From Rahnella rivi (lineage in GTDB: Bacteria > Pseudomonadota > Gammaproteobacteria > Enterobacterales > Enterobacteriaceae): DNA of 64,000 nt. A model generated the notes under the pieces. That model was not told the origin of the DNA. It did no database searches and was given only the letters and a program-made list of their open reading frames with translations. The stretch spans positions 124,001-188,000 of the forward strand of contig NZ_JAFMOX010000059.1 of assembly GCF_019049655.1 (NCBI RefSeq), written 5' to 3'. A program made the translations under genes and the position numbers. This document shows, piece after piece, positions 10,087 through 19,988 of this stretch. How positions within the stretch are numbered: position 1 is the first letter of the stretch; each line of letters starts with the position of its first letter.

Positions 10087-11937
10087 TTACTTATTCAGAA
10101 GCTTTTGCACTTCGTCATTTCCCTTGCTGTCTTTACGTTTATCAATCCAGTTCTGAATCGCGCTGCGCGCGCTCTGTTCCAGCGTCTGTCTCAGCACCTG
10201 GTCAACCTGCAACTGATAACCCATCTGAGCCCACGGCCCGTAAACCCGCAGGGGGATATCGGTGGTTTTCAGTGTATTAATCAGATTGCTGTCACCCTTC
10301 CAGCCACCGGTCACACGGATGAGCAAGTTCATGTCAACCTGCTGATCTGCCATGTTAATGGTGCCGTTACCTTTCGCTGTCACCATCGGCGACTGACCTT
10401 CAAGATTTTTCAGGGTTAAGGTACCCGTGGCAAGTTGTCCCTGAGCTCTCAGCGTATCGATCTGACTGTAATGATCATAGCGCTCAAGCCCCTGAACCTT
10501 ATCGCTGCTGCGGGCGACGGCCTGCTGGATAAGCTGCTGAATATTAATGCCGTTCAGATGCGCATTATCCATTGAGAGTTGCCCTTCACCCTGCCAGCGT
10601 CGCGCGAAATCTGCGGCGGAAAGCCCTTTGCCATTTACGTCACCTTTGAGCGAGAAGCTCCCGGTCAGCGCTTTTGGCAGGCCATAGGCAGCCAGAACAT
10701 CACCCAACTCAATCTTGTTCACGTCCGGCACCAGATGAACCTGAATCTGCTTCCCGGTGACATCCATATCGCCAGGCAAAGAGAAGGTACCTGTGCCCAT
10801 GTTGCCGCTAAAGGTGGATAAACCGACCTGACCCTGCTGATTAACCGCATTCAGTACCAGATTTTGAATTTTCAAACCACGATAGGTCAACTCTGCCACC
10901 TTCAGCGCCAGACTGGCATCAAAGTTTTGCAGATTACTCAAACCATTGGGTTGATTGTCCACATCACGGGCAATGACCGGTGCTGAGGTAACAGCAGGCG
11001 TGCTTTCACCGGATGTCTCATCCGTTTTAGGCTGCCAGCCGCTAAGGGCATCGAGATCGAGCTTATTGGCGGTTAAATTCAGCTGATAATCTGGACTATC
11101 GCCCAGCGTGGCAGATGCGGTTCCGGCGATCTGATTATCGTTCGCCGTTAAGTTCAGCTGGTTCAGTTTGACGGTATCCATATCGCGCTGATAACTGGCC
11201 TGCATAGCACCGCTACCCTGAACGCCCTTCACCGGAATATCGGCACCGCTGAGCTGATAGGTAAATTTGCTGATATTCGCCGCGAAGGCCTGAGGATAAT
11301 GCTGCATATCCAGTTCGGCGGTCATGGTGAATGCCAGATCGCGCTGATTGCGGCTGATGCGGCTGGAAACCTGAAGAGTGGCCTGGCGGTTATCGTTCTT
11401 GTCCATTTCCATGTTGATGTCACGGACATTAATTTGATCATCGTTGCCACGCTGCCAGATAAGCAAACTGTCGACGATGCTCAATTTATCGATATCAAAT
11501 TTCCAGCCAGCCTCAAGATCGGGTGCTGCCGGCGCCACTGGCGTCGGGGTGGAAGGAGCCACCGGCGCGCCGGGCTGATTTTCTTCACTGTCAGGCGTTA
11601 ACCGCACAACCGCATTTTTCAGCAGCACCTGTTTTACCGCAAGCTGATGAGAAAGCAGCGGCCAAAGTTTGACGTCCAGCCGCATGTTTTCCGCGCTGAC
11701 CACCGGCGCTTTCGCACCCGGCGCAGTCAGGGAGGTTTGCCCTGCGATAATGCTCATCTGAGGCCAGACATGCCAGCGCAACGGACCGTTAATCGCGAGC
11801 TGATAACCGCTTTTCATCTCAACCCGCTCCACCATGTATTGGCGGAAGTCGTTTGGATTGATCAGAAATACCAGCGAAGTCATGCCGGCAATGATAACCA
11901 CCAGTAAAATAACCAGTGTCGTCAGTAGTCTTCTCAT
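10087..11937 (-). CDS. asmA: AsmA family outer-membrane assembly protein
   Basis: A 616-residue protein with an N-terminal membrane anchor (residues 4-26, hydrophobic LLTTLVILLVVIIAGMTSLVFL) and a large periplasmic domain. The LINPNDFRQYMVERVE stretch after the anchor is typical of AsmA. The C-terminal third holds the conserved AsmA_2 region. AsmA belongs to the bridge-like protein family tied to phospholipid and outer-membrane homeostasis. A Pro/Ala-rich linker near residues 120-145 is low-complexity. It is transcribed with dcd and udk upstream on the same strand (44 bp gap to dcd), an order shared with other enterobacteria. Confidence 0.95.
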   Translation of the reverse strand: MRRLLTTLVILLVVIIAGMTSLVFLINPNDFRQYMVERVEMKSGYQLAINGPLRWHVWPQMSIIAGQTSLTAPGAKAPVVSAENMRLDVKLWPLLSHQLAVKQVLLKNAVVRLTPDSEENQPGAPVAPSTPTPVAPAAPDLEAGWKFDIDKLSIVDSLLIWQRGNDDQINVRDINMEMDKNDNRQATLQVSSRISRNQRDLAFTMTAELDMQHYPQAFAANISKFTYQLSGADIPVKGVQGSGAMQASYQRDMDTVKLNQLNLTANDNQIAGTASATLGDSPDYQLNLTANKLDLDALSGWQPKTDETSGESTPAVTSAPVIARDVDNQPNGLSNLQNFDASLALKVAELTYRGLKIQNLVLNAVNQQGQVGLSTFSGNMGTGTFSLPGDMDVTGKQIQVHLVPDVNKIELGDVLAAYGLPKALTGSFSLKGDVNGKGLSAADFARRWQGEGQLSMDNAHLNGINIQQLIQQAVARSSDKVQGLERYDHYSQIDTLRAQGQLATGTLTLKNLEGQSPMVTAKGNGTINMADQQVDMNLLIRVTGGWKGDSNLINTLKTTDIPLRVYGPWAQMGYQLQVDQVLRQTLEQSARSAIQNWIDKRKDSKGNDEVQKLLNK

Positions 11938-11980
11938 GCCTTCCTCACGTTTTTATCCGACCTGCGGATAAAAAGCTGAA

Positions 11981-12562
11981 TCAGTCTTCATCAATACGGC
12001 TGGCAACCGCGCTTTGCTGGTCGCGATATTTCGCATCCTGACGGCTGTTATAAGGGCGTGCCGCCGGTCCGGAAAGCGGCTCGAAGCTCAATGCACCAAT
12101 CAACATGCCCGGGCGCAGCGCCAATGGCAATTTACCTGAATTATAGAACTCCAGCACGATGCGTCCCTGCCAGCCCGGATCGATACGGTGTGCCGTCACG
12201 TGAACCATCAACCCCAGACGTGCGAGGGAGGAACGCCCGTCCAGCCAGCCGACCAGATCGTCGGGAATAGAAACGGTTTCAAACGTCACGGCCAGCGCAA
12301 GTTCGCCCGGATGAAGGAAGAACGCCTCGCCTTCAGGCAGGACGATCTCATCACTCATCACTTTATCGAGAGAGGCACTGACTTCGTCCTTCGGGCCACT
12401 CAGATCGATAAAACCTGCGTTGTGCCCGAGGAAAACGCGAAATCCATTACCCAGACGTACATCTACTGTAGCACCGTTAATACGTTCAACAGGCGGACGC
12501 GGGGAAATTCCCAATTTGCCACTGTCTAGCCAGGCTTCTATATCTCGATCGCAAAGTCTCAT
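11981..12562 (-). CDS. dcd: dCTP deaminase
   Basis: A 193-residue trimeric deaminase giving dUTP from dCTP for thymidylate synthesis. The chain has the same length as the Escherichia enzyme. It shows the nucleotide-binding [10 protein letters not shown] motif (108-117), the [11 protein letters not shown] motif (121-131) and the catalytic Glu138 in RIVLEFYN. It lies 38 bp after udk and before asmA, all leftward, so one pyrimidine-related transcript is likely. Confidence 0.97.
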   Translation of the reverse strand: MRLCDRDIEAWLDSGKLGISPRPPVERINGATVDVRLGNGFRVFLGHNAGFIDLSGPKDEVSASLDKVMSDEIVLPEGEAFFLHPGELALAVTFETVSIPDDLVGWLDGRSSLARLGLMVHVTAHRIDPGWQGRIVLEFYNSGKLPLALRPGMLIGALSFEPLSGPAARPYNSRQDAKYRDQQSAVASRIDED

Positions 12563-12600
12563 CGTTTCTCCGGTATGGTTTTCTACGGCTGCATCCGCGA

Positions 12601-13242
12601 TTAGTTAAAGAATTGGCTGATTTTCGCCTTGAGGATATCAATCGCAATCCGGTTCTTGCCGCCGCGCGGCACAATGATGTCTGCGTATTGTTTGGAGGGT
12701 TCGATAAATTGCAGGAACATTGGGCGGACGGTTTTCTGATACTGCGCCATCACTGAATCCATTGAACGGCCACGTTCGTTGACGTCACGCTTCATGCGGC
12801 GCATTAGGCAGATATCCAGCGGCGTATCCACGAAGATGGAGAAGTTCATTTCCTGGCGAAGACGCACATCCGTCAGCAGCAGGATCCCTTCCAGAATGAT
12901 GACTTTCTTAGGTTTCAGCGTCACCGTTTCGGCAAGCCGTGTGTGCTCAATAAAGCTGTAGCTCGGCAATTCGATTGCCTGGCCTGATTTCAGCGCCTGT
13001 AAGTGCTGAAACAGCAAATTGTGGTCCATCGCACTTGGATGGTCGTAGTTGGTTTTGACCCGCTCTTCCATGGTCATGTGGCTTTGGTCTTTATAGTAGC
13101 AATCTTCAGGGATCACCCCGATGTGCTCATCGCCTACCTGATCACGAAGTTCACGGTATAACGTACTGGCGATAAGGCTTTTTCCCGAAGCAGATGCGCC
13201 AGCGATACCTACGATGACACACTGATGGAATTTGTCAGACAT
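12601..13242 (-). CDS. udk: Uridine/cytidine kinase
   Basis: A 213-residue P-loop kinase phosphorylating uridine and cytidine in the salvage pathway. The Walker A motif is GASASGKS, close to the N-terminus (residues 14-21). [12 protein letters not shown] and [10 protein letters not shown] are family motifs around the nucleoside pocket, and [16 protein letters not shown] closes the chain. I chose the ATG at 13242 because it gives the family length and N-terminus. An in-frame extension to 13305 adds 21 unlikely residues. Confidence 0.96.
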   Translation of the reverse strand: MSDKFHQCVIVGIAGASASGKSLIASTLYRELRDQVGDEHIGVIPEDCYYKDQSHMTMEERVKTNYDHPSAMDHNLLFQHLQALKSGQAIELPSYSFIEHTRLAETVTLKPKKVIILEGILLLTDVRLRQEMNFSIFVDTPLDICLMRRMKRDVNERGRSMDSVMAQYQKTVRPMFLQFIEPSKQYADIIVPRGGKNRIAIDILKAKISQFFN

Positions 13243-13323
13243 AAAATTAAAGACCTGATTTGGAAGTTGGAAGGCAAGCACAGACGTGTGCTTTGAACGC
13301 GCCAATTATAAGTTCAAGACAGC

Positions 13324-13366
13324 GCCTGATGCCAGCGTTAAGGCTGTGTAATCGCTGACATCAGGC
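13324..13366. repeat. Long imperfect hairpin between mrp and udk
   Basis: An inverted repeat of two 14-base arms (GCCTGATGCCAGCG at 13324-13337, CGCTGACATCAGGC at 13353-13366) with one mismatch and a 15-base loop. No T-run follows on either strand, so it is not a classic terminator. It may be a REP-like element or may protect mRNA ends between two leftward genes. Confidence 0.6.
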
Positions 13367-13388
13367 AATAAATCGCAGAGTTGAGAGA

Positions 13389-14501
13389 TTAAACTGCGCG
13401 GAAAGCGATTTCTGTAGGAATTGCATCGCCTTTCCAGAACAGCTGTGATGCGACTTTTGACGCCAGTTCACGGTAAATCGTTGTAAATTCACTCTCCGGG
13501 TTAGACACCACCGTCGGTTCACCGCGATCTAAATCCTCACGAAGCGAGATGTGTAACGGCAATTGTGCCAGCAATTCACAACGGTATTTTTCTGCCAGCC
13601 GTTGTGCCCCGCCGGTGCCAAAAATCGGTTCGTGGTGACCGCAATTGCTGCAAACGTGCATGCTCATATTTTCGATAATGCCTAACACCGGCACATGCAC
13701 TTTCTCGAACATCACGATACCTTTCATCGCGTCGAGCAGCGCGATGTCCTGCGGCGTGGTGACAACCAACGCGCCGGTAACAGGAATATTTTGCGACAGC
13801 GTCAGCTGTATATCACCGGTACCCGGTGGCAGGTCGATGACCAGATAGTCCAGATCCGGCCACAGCGTATCCTGCAACATCTGCATCAATGCTTTGCTGG
13901 CCATCGGGCCACGCCAGACCATGGCGTTCTCATCGGTAACCAGATAACCAATTGAATTCGTTGCCAGCCCGTGCGCCATAATGGGCGACATATGCACACC
14001 ATCCGGCGACGTCGGGCGCTCATCTTCTGTGCCCAGCATGTTTGGCACTGAGGGACCATAGATATCGGCATCCAGAATCCCGACCTTTCCACCCTCGGCC
14101 GCCAGCGCCAGCGCCAGATTGACTGCGGTGGTGGACTTCCCTACGCCGCCTTTCCCCGAACTGACCGCCAGAATATTACGCACACCTTTAATACCCGGCT
14201 GCTCGTTGGCCCGTTTCATGGTGGCGATGTCGTGGCGCAGGTTCCACTGAATGGCGGATGCACCCGTCACGCGCAGCAGTTCGCCGCTGGTTTCATCTTT
14301 CAATACTTCGAAACCGCTTTTCCAGGCGAAGGGAAGTGTCAGATCGATATGCAAAACCTCATCCATTAACACGCAGTGATGCAGTGCTTTAATGGCGTTG
14401 AGATCTTTTTGCAGAGTGGAATGGCGGAAGGTGGCCAGTACGCCGGTCACTAGTGCGCGCAGCCCCGCGGGGGTGGTCTGCTGTGGGGATTGAGATGTCA
14501 T
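13389..14501 (-). CDS. apbC: Iron-sulfur carrier ATPase Mrp/ApbC
   Basis: A 370-residue MinD/ParA-type P-loop protein of the Mrp family that binds and passes on iron-sulfur clusters in the cytoplasm. The deviant Walker A GKGGVGKS is at 116-123. The cluster-ligand CxxC pair is Cys284/Cys287 in MHVCSNCGHH. An N-terminal DUF59-like domain fills about residues 15-95. It lies back to back with metG (162 bp apart), the same divergent pair known from Escherichia and relatives. Confidence 0.96.
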   Translation of the reverse strand: MTSQSPQQTTPAGLRALVTGVLATFRHSTLQKDLNAIKALHHCVLMDEVLHIDLTLPFAWKSGFEVLKDETSGELLRVTGASAIQWNLRHDIATMKRANEQPGIKGVRNILAVSSGKGGVGKSTTAVNLALALAAEGGKVGILDADIYGPSVPNMLGTEDERPTSPDGVHMSPIMAHGLATNSIGYLVTDENAMVWRGPMASKALMQMLQDTLWPDLDYLVIDLPPGTGDIQLTLSQNIPVTGALVVTTPQDIALLDAMKGIVMFEKVHVPVLGIIENMSMHVCSNCGHHEPIFGTGGAQRLAEKYRCELLAQLPLHISLREDLDRGEPTVVSNPESEFTTIYRELASKVASQLFWKGDAIPTEIAFRAV

Positions 14502-14662
14502 CCCGGCTCCTTGAAAGGGGTTGTCAGACTATTTATTAAACGACTTATTCTCTAAATAGCATAACAGAAGAGATGTAGAGATCCCCCGTTTGTTTACGCG
14601 GGGCGGCGCTTTCGGTTAACATCAATACCCCTGATTTCAACAACAGAAAGCAAGCTCTTACT

Positions 14663-16693
14663 ATGGCTCAAGTCGCGAAAAAAATTTTGGTAACCTGTGC
14701 ACTTCCGTACGCCAACGGATCCATCCATCTTGGTCACATGCTCGAACACATCCAGGCTGACGTCTGGGTTCGTTTCCAGCGAATGCGCGGCCATGAGGTG
14801 CACTTCATCTGTGCGGACGATGCGCACGGCACGCCGATCATGCTGAAAGCACAGCAACTCGGTATCAAGCCGGAAGAGATGATTGCCGAAATGAGCCAGG
14901 AGCATCAGAAAGATTTCGCCGGCTTTGGCATCAGCTACGACAACTATCACTCCACGCACAGCGATGAAAACCGTGAGCTGTCCGAGCTGATTTATGGCCG
15001 TCTGAAAGAAAACGGCTTCATCAAGAATCGCACCATTTCTCAATTGTACGATCCGGAGAAAGGCATGTTCCTGCCTGACCGTTTTGTCAAAGGCACCTGC
15101 CCGAAATGTAAATCGCCCGACCAGTACGGCGATAACTGTGAAGTCTGCGGTGCGACCTACAGCCCGACCGAACTGATCGAACCGAAGTCCGTGGTGTCTG
15201 GCGCTACGCCGGTCATGCGTGACTCCGAGCACTACTTCTTCGATCTGCCAGAATTCAGCGCGATGTTACAGGCGTGGACCCGTTCAGGTGCATTGCAGGA
15301 GCAGGTCGCGAACAAAATGCAGGAATGGTTTGAGTCCGGTCTGCAACAATGGGATATCTCCCGTGATGCGCCATATTTCGGTTTCGAAATTCCGGATGCG
15401 CCGGGCAAATTCTTCTACGTCTGGCTGGATGCGCCTATCGGTTACATGGGTTCATTTAAGAATCTTTGCGACCGTCGCGGCGATCTGAACTTTGACGAAT
15501 TCTGGATGAAAGATTCAACGACCGAGCTGTATCACTTCATCGGTAAAGATATCGTTTATTTCCACAGCCTGTTCTGGCCAGCCATGCTGGAAGGCAGCAA
15601 CTTCCGCAAGCCTACCAATCTGTTTGTTCACGGTTACGTGACGGTGAACGGCGCGAAGATGTCCAAATCCCGCGGCACGTTCATCAAGGCCAGCACCTAT
15701 CTGAACCATCTGGATGCCGATTGCCTGCGTTATTACTACACCGCCAAACTGTCTTCCCGTATTGATGATATCGATCTGAATCTGGAAGATTTCGTGCAGC
15801 GCGTGAACGCCGACATCGTCAATAAAGTGGTCAATCTGGCTTCCCGTAACGCTGGCTTCATCGCCAAACGTTTCGACGGAAAACTGTCGGATACACTGGC
15901 TGACGAAGCTCTGTTTAAAACCTTCGCCGATGCCGCTGAGAGCATTGCGCAGGCGTATGACAGCCGCGAATCTGGCCGTGCTATCCGTGAAATCATGGCG
16001 CTGGCCGATCTGGCAAACCGTTACGTGGATGAGCAGGCACCGTGGGTTGTGGCGAAACAGGAAGGCCGCGACGCCGACCTGCAGGCTATTTGCTCAATGG
16101 GTATCAACCTGTTCCGCGTACTGATGACGTATCTGAAACCTGTTCTGCCATCGCTGGCCGAGCGCAGTGAAGCCTTCCTTAACACCACGCTGAGCTGGGA
16201 TTCCATTGCGCAGCCTTTACTGTCGCATCAGGTCAATCCGTTCAAAGCGCTGTTTAACCGTATCGAGCTGGATAAAGTGGCCGCGATGGTTGATGCGTCA
16301 AAAGAAGACATTGCGGCAGCGAAAGTGCCGGCAACAGGTCCGCTGGCGGATGACCCGATTCAGGACACCATCACATTTGATGATTTCGCTAAAGTGGACA
16401 TGCGGATTGCGCTGATCAAAACCGCAGATTTCGTGGAAGGTTCGGACAAACTGCTGCGCCTGCAACTGGATCTGGGTGGCGAGACGCGTCAGATTTTCTC
16501 CGGCATTCGCTCTGCCTATCCTGATCCAAAAGCGCTGGAAGGCCGTCTGACCATCATGGTCGCTAACCTCGCACCGCGTAAAATGCGCTTCGGTGTTTCT
16601 GAAGGAATGGTGATGGCGGCTGGCCCTGGCGGGAAAGAGATCTTCCTGCTCAGCCCGGATTCCGGTGCACAGCCTGGTATGCAGGTGAAATAA
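14663..16693 (+). CDS. metG: Methionine-tRNA ligase
   Basis: A 676-residue class I aminoacyl-tRNA synthetase. The HIGH-type motif reads HLGH at residues 22-25, and the KMSKS loop is intact in [11 protein letters not shown] near residue 334. A zinc-binding knuckle with paired CPKC and CEVC motifs is near 146-162. The last ~100 residues (from [13 protein letters not shown]) form the EMAP/Csaa-type tRNA-binding domain used for dimerisation. Length and domain order are normal for the enterobacterial enzyme. Confidence 0.98.
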   Translation: MAQVAKKILVTCALPYANGSIHLGHMLEHIQADVWVRFQRMRGHEVHFICADDAHGTPIMLKAQQLGIKPEEMIAEMSQEHQKDFAGFGISYDNYHSTHSDENRELSELIYGRLKENGFIKNRTISQLYDPEKGMFLPDRFVKGTCPKCKSPDQYGDNCEVCGATYSPTELIEPKSVVSGATPVMRDSEHYFFDLPEFSAMLQAWTRSGALQEQVANKMQEWFESGLQQWDISRDAPYFGFEIPDAPGKFFYVWLDAPIGYMGSFKNLCDRRGDLNFDEFWMKDSTTELYHFIGKDIVYFHSLFWPAMLEGSNFRKPTNLFVHGYVTVNGAKMSKSRGTFIKASTYLNHLDADCLRYYYTAKLSSRIDDIDLNLEDFVQRVNADIVNKVVNLASRNAGFIAKRFDGKLSDTLADEALFKTFADAAESIAQAYDSRESGRAIREIMALADLANRYVDEQAPWVVAKQEGRDADLQAICSMGINLFRVLMTYLKPVLPSLAERSEAFLNTTLSWDSIAQPLLSHQVNPFKALFNRIELDKVAAMVDASKEDIAAAKVPATGPLADDPIQDTITFDDFAKVDMRIALIKTADFVEGSDKLLRLQLDLGGETRQIFSGIRSAYPDPKALEGRLTIMVANLAPRKMRFGVSEGMVMAAGPGGKEIFLLSPDSGAQPGMQVK

Positions 16694-16707
16694 GAACGTA
16701 TGACGAC

Positions 16708-16729
16708 TCCTCCCCCGTCAGGGGGAGGA
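16708..16729. terminator. GC-rich hairpin between convergent metG and the DUF1127 gene
   Basis: A perfect 9-bp stem (TCCTCCCCC at 16708-16716 with GGGGGAGGA at 16721-16729) with a 4-base loop, 15 bp after the metG stop. There is no good T-run, so termination is plausible but not certain. It could also act as an mRNA 3-prime stabiliser for both convergent genes. Confidence 0.5.
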
Positions 16730-16736
16730 CGTTAAA

Positions 16737-17009
16737 TCACTTCGGCCAGTTAGGCCAAACACTGCGTGGATATTCTCTGTCGATATCCGATTTCGCCAGC
16801 CCGATATCTTTCAGCTGATCCGCACTCAGTCCGTGTAAAATTTTGCGGCTGACCCGGCGCTCATTCCAGCCATATACCACGGCAAACAACTGTTTTAACC
16901 ATCCGCCTTTTTTAACCGGCATCTGTACTGCACGCTCAGCCACCCCGACATCCGCACAAACCCTTGCCTCACACCCTGCAAACTGACGTTCTTCAATGAT
17001 ATTTTTCAT
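16737..17009 (-). CDS. DUF1127 family small protein (YjiS-like)
   Basis: A 90-residue protein whose C-terminal half (from WLKQLFAVVYGWNERRVSRKILHGLSADQLKDIGL) is a DUF1127 module: a helix with a WxxRR-type motif followed by LxxLSxxxLxDIGL. Small DUF1127 proteins are known in some bacteria as RNA-binding or phosphate/stress-linked factors, but no function is shown for this one. It is divergent from a MocR-type regulator. The same partnership (yjiS/yjiR) exists in Escherichia, where YjiS is shorter. This suggests the neighbour regulates it (inference). Confidence 0.85.
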   Translation of the reverse strand: MKNIIEERQFAGCEARVCADVGVAERAVQMPVKKGGWLKQLFAVVYGWNERRVSRKILHGLSADQLKDIGLAKSDIDREYPRSVWPNWPK

Positions 17010-17062
17010 ATTCTTCTCCCGTTAACGACCTGACAACAGGATCGGATAAACGGCAAAAACAT

Positions 17063-17143
17063 TACAGATTCAGTTTTTTAGTATTTCAACCATACAGATC
17101 TGGATCCAATCACAGATACGGGGTTAGATTGTATGCATCTGTA
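17063..17143. promoter_or_regulatory. Repeated TACAGAT motifs in the DUF1127/MocR intergenic region
   Basis: Three direct copies (TACAGAT at 17063-17069 and 17093-17099, CACAGAT at 17111-17117) and one inverted copy (ATCTGTA at 17137-17143) lie in the 168 bp between the divergent starts. MocR-type regulators commonly bind spaced direct repeats in such regions, so these are likely operator sites. This is inferred from position and repetition only. Confidence 0.55.
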
Positions 17144-17177
17144 CTGTTTTGTTTGCGCCGAGGTTGAGGAAAAGATA

Positions 17178-18596
17178 ATGAACCGTTATGAAAATCTGGC
17201 GAACGTATTAAGTGACCGCATCGAACAGGGGTTGTATCCCGCCGGGATCCGTCTGCCCTCCGTGCGTGTATTGAGCAGTGAGCATGGCGTCAGCGTGAGT
17301 ACGGTTCAGCAGGCTTACCGCGTGCTGGAAGAGAAACAGCTGGTGGAAGCGCGCCCTAAATCCGGCTACTTTGTGAAAGGCGCGAGGATACAGGCCGCCC
17401 TGCCCTCGGGATGCCGCCCGGCACAACGACCCGTTGAGATCTCACAGTGGGATCAGGTGCTGGATCTCATCACTTCCCCGCATCGTCCCGGCGTGGTGCA
17501 ACTCGGCCGCGGCTCTCCCGATGTTACCGCGCCGACGCTCAAACCGCTCAGTCGCCTGATGGGGCGCGCCGGTCAGCATCAGAATCTCAACGCGTTTCAT
17601 TACGACAGCATCTACGGCTCGGAAGATTTGCGCGAGCAGATCGCCCGGCTGATGATCGACAGCGGCAGTCATATGGATGCCAGCAATATCCTGATCACCA
17701 CCGGCTGTCATGAGGCGCTGTCGATCGCCATCCGCTCCGTGTGCGAACATGGCGATATCGTCGCGGTCGATTCCCCGAGTTTTCACGGTGCAATGCAAAC
17801 CCTGAAAGGCTTCGGCATGAAAGCACTGGAAATTCCTACCGACCCGGTCACCGGAATCAGCCTGGAAGCGCTGGAAATGGCGCTTGAACAGTGGCCCATC
17901 AAAGCGATACAGCTGACGCCTAACTGCAATAACCCGCTCGGCTACAACATGCCGGATGAGCGCAAAAAAGGCTTACTGCGTCTGGCGCAGCGTTACGATC
18001 TCGCGATTATCGAGGACGACGTCTATGGCGAACTGGCGTATCAGTATCCCCGCCCCGCCACCATCACCTCTTTCGATGAAGATGGCCGTGTTCTGCTGTG
18101 CAGTTCGTTTTCGAAAACGCTGGCGCCCGGTTTGCGTGTCGGCTGGATTGCACCGGGCCGCTATCATGACCGCGCCATCCACATGAAATACATCACCACC
18201 GGTGCCTCCGCGACGCTGCCACAAATTGCCATCGCCGACTTCATCAAACAGGGACACTATCTGCAACATATGCGCCGTATGCGCAATCAGTACCAGCGAA
18301 ACCTGTGCGTAATGACCGACTGGGTCATGAAATATTTTCCCTGCGGAACGCGGGTCAGCCGTCCTCAGGGGGGATTTTTGCTGTGGATAGAACTGGATGA
18401 GCGTATTGATACGCTGCGGCTAAACCGAATGCTGGAAGAATATAACGTGCAGATCGCCATCGGTTCGATATTCTCCGCATCGGGAAAATACCGCAATTGC
18501 CTGCGGATGAATTACGCCCAGCCCCTGACGGCAAAAACCGAACGTGCGGTACAGCGGGTAGGGATGTTGGTTTCGCAGATGCTCGAAGAAAGCTGA
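17178..18596 (+). CDS. yjiR: MocR-family transcriptional regulator with aminotransferase-like domain (YjiR-like)
   Basis: A 472-residue fusion of a GntR-type winged helix (residues 1-70, with PAGIRLPSVRVLSSEHGVS) and a fold-type I aminotransferase domain. The PLP lysine is Lys313 in SSFSKTLAPGLRVGW, and Asp280 in IIEDDVYGEL should hold the PLP nitrogen. MocR proteins sense PLP or amino-group ligands and regulate adjacent genes. The ATG at 17178 was preferred over the upstream in-frame ATG at 17133, because it follows a GAGGAAAAG ribosome binding site and begins directly with the winged helix. The divergent DUF1127 gene is the likely target. The symbol rests on the yjiR-yjiS pairing and is moderately sure. 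Confidence 0.85.
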   Translation: MNRYENLANVLSDRIEQGLYPAGIRLPSVRVLSSEHGVSVSTVQQAYRVLEEKQLVEARPKSGYFVKGARIQAALPSGCRPAQRPVEISQWDQVLDLITSPHRPGVVQLGRGSPDVTAPTLKPLSRLMGRAGQHQNLNAFHYDSIYGSEDLREQIARLMIDSGSHMDASNILITTGCHEALSIAIRSVCEHGDIVAVDSPSFHGAMQTLKGFGMKALEIPTDPVTGISLEALEMALEQWPIKAIQLTPNCNNPLGYNMPDERKKGLLRLAQRYDLAIIEDDVYGELAYQYPRPATITSFDEDGRVLLCSSFSKTLAPGLRVGWIAPGRYHDRAIHMKYITTGASATLPQIAIADFIKQGHYLQHMRRMRNQYQRNLCVMTDWVMKYFPCGTRVSRPQGGFLLWIELDERIDTLRLNRMLEEYNVQIAIGSIFSASGKYRNCLRMNYAQPLTAKTERAVQRVGMLVSQMLEES

Positions 18597-18691
18597 ACGT
18601 CATGACTCCGCCAAGCCTGATCATCAGAGACTGTCAGCCCTGAAACCCTGAGCCCCCCAATAAAAAGACGTTTGTGATTTTCTCACCCTCG

Positions 18692-18727
18692 AAATCCGTG
18701 GCCTGTTTCTCGGGCTCGGATTTTTCT
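18692..18727 (+). terminator. Possible terminator after the MocR gene
   Basis: A 7-bp stem, AAATCCG at 18692-18698 with CGGATTT at 18717-18723, with an inner GCC/GGC pairing and a short T-rich tail. It lies about 95 bp downstream of the stop. The long loop makes this only a moderate candidate. Confidence 0.45.
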
Positions 18728-18841
18728 CACCTCAGGTTGATATAGCGCATAAAGCGTTTCCTCCGAAGCTTATATCTTGCCCAACGCCCGGCACGGGTTG
18801 CACAGCGAATAAAACAATAAAAACTTCCAAAGGAATTGGAT

Positions 18842-19786
18842 ATGAAACACCTCATGACTGCGCTGATTCTGTGCGCACCTCTCGCCACCACGGCATATGC
18901 TTCATCAGTAACACCACAAACACTTCATGATTCCGTCAAGAAAATCGGCGCTGCACAGGCCATCAGCCATCTGAATGAACAAGAATTTCAAACACTGACG
19001 TCCGGTATTACAAAGGCCGATCCTGAATGGCTAAAATTGGTACCGGAAATCGCACCGGGGCTTGAGGGAGGCAACGCCAGCGCCCTCGTCGAAGCGCTGG
19101 CAAGGGCGTTATCAAAGGATCCCAAAAACGTCATCAGCGCCCTGTCCGATCCTGCATCCGCCAGTTTGCCGGGTAAAGAAAAGGTCTGTACGCTGCCTTT
19201 CCCCGGTGAAGCTGATGCTTCTCTCGCGCGCTATTATCGTCTGACTGAACCGGCACTGAAAAAAATGGGTGAAAAGGGAAAGTCCTGCCTCGACGAGTTA
19301 CATAAAGCCTTTGGGAAAATAAGAACCACCGCCCAGGATCAGCAGAATTTTTCACTAAACCGGCAGAAAATTACGCCAGCCCTGCTGTGGGTTGCCATGG
19401 AGAAAAACGGTGCTGAAAAGGTCGCCAGTTCACTCTCCGTTGCCAGCCGAAAGACCCTGCAGGATGGGATTTCTCAGGGGGATCGCGAATGGCTGATGAT
19501 TGCCGATGCCCTGGTCAATGTGACAGATCCGCAAACCCACGCGATGCTGATGCCCGCACTGGCGACAGCGCTCAGCCAGAATCCGGGCGATGTCCTCAAA
19601 GTGGCCGAAGGAAATATTGAAACCGATATCCTCTGCGCCATGCCCTTCCCCGATGCCAGCACAAATGCGCTCTCCGCGTACTATCAAAAAACGCAAACTG
19701 CACTGCTCAGGCTGCATCGCCGGGGAGAAAACTGCCTGAAGGTACTCCAGAGAGAAAATGAATTGATGGTGAATAAATCCCGTTAA
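18842..19786 (+). CDS. Exported protein with two tandem repeats, function unknown
   Basis: I do not recognise this 314-residue protein. The first ~20 residues are a signal peptide (MKHLMTALILCAPLATTAYA, likely cut after AYA). The mature part is two copies of a ~140-residue helical module. Matching landmarks are DPEWLK/DREWLM, ALARALSKDPKNV/ALATALSQNPGDV, CTLPFP/CAMPFP and SCLDEL/NCLKVL. In both copies the two Cys are exactly 33 residues apart (116/149 and 265/298), so each repeat probably closes one disulfide in the periplasm. The ATG at 18842 has AGGA 7 bases upstream. An in-frame TTG two codons earlier is less likely. It is apparently a single gene. Confidence 0.85.
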   Translation: MKHLMTALILCAPLATTAYASSVTPQTLHDSVKKIGAAQAISHLNEQEFQTLTSGITKADPEWLKLVPEIAPGLEGGNASALVEALARALSKDPKNVISALSDPASASLPGKEKVCTLPFPGEADASLARYYRLTEPALKKMGEKGKSCLDELHKAFGKIRTTAQDQQNFSLNRQKITPALLWVAMEKNGAEKVASSLSVASRKTLQDGISQGDREWLMIADALVNVTDPQTHAMLMPALATALSQNPGDVLKVAEGNIETDILCAMPFPDASTNALSAYYQKTQTALLRLHRRGENCLKVLQRENELMVNKSR

Positions 19787-19906
19787 ACCGCAAATCACGC
19801 GTCAGGGATCTTCCCCGTCCTGTACCGGCTTTCAGAAATACACAGCAGTTGATGGTTTTTAATGACGATGAGCCGGGGGCGCGTTACATATCCTGACCGT
19901 CAGACA

Positions 19907-19935
19907 TTGACCAGTAACAACAATTTGCTGGTCAA
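19907..19935. promoter_or_regulatory. Inverted repeat upstream of the FAH-family gene
   Basis: A perfect 8-bp inverted repeat, TTGACCAG (19907-19914) and CTGGTCAA (19928-19935), separated by 13 bases and ending 53 bp before the next start codon. Its form suits an operator or an RNA hairpin. No regulator can be named. Confidence 0.45.
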
Positions 19936-19988
19936 CCGGGGTGTGCTTTGCAAATATAACAATACGTTAACTTTGTGAAGTGAATACG

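Noticed and set aside
14594..15232. 212-codon open frame antisense to the start of metG
   Set aside because: Overlaps the metG N-terminus including its start region, and metG is certain.
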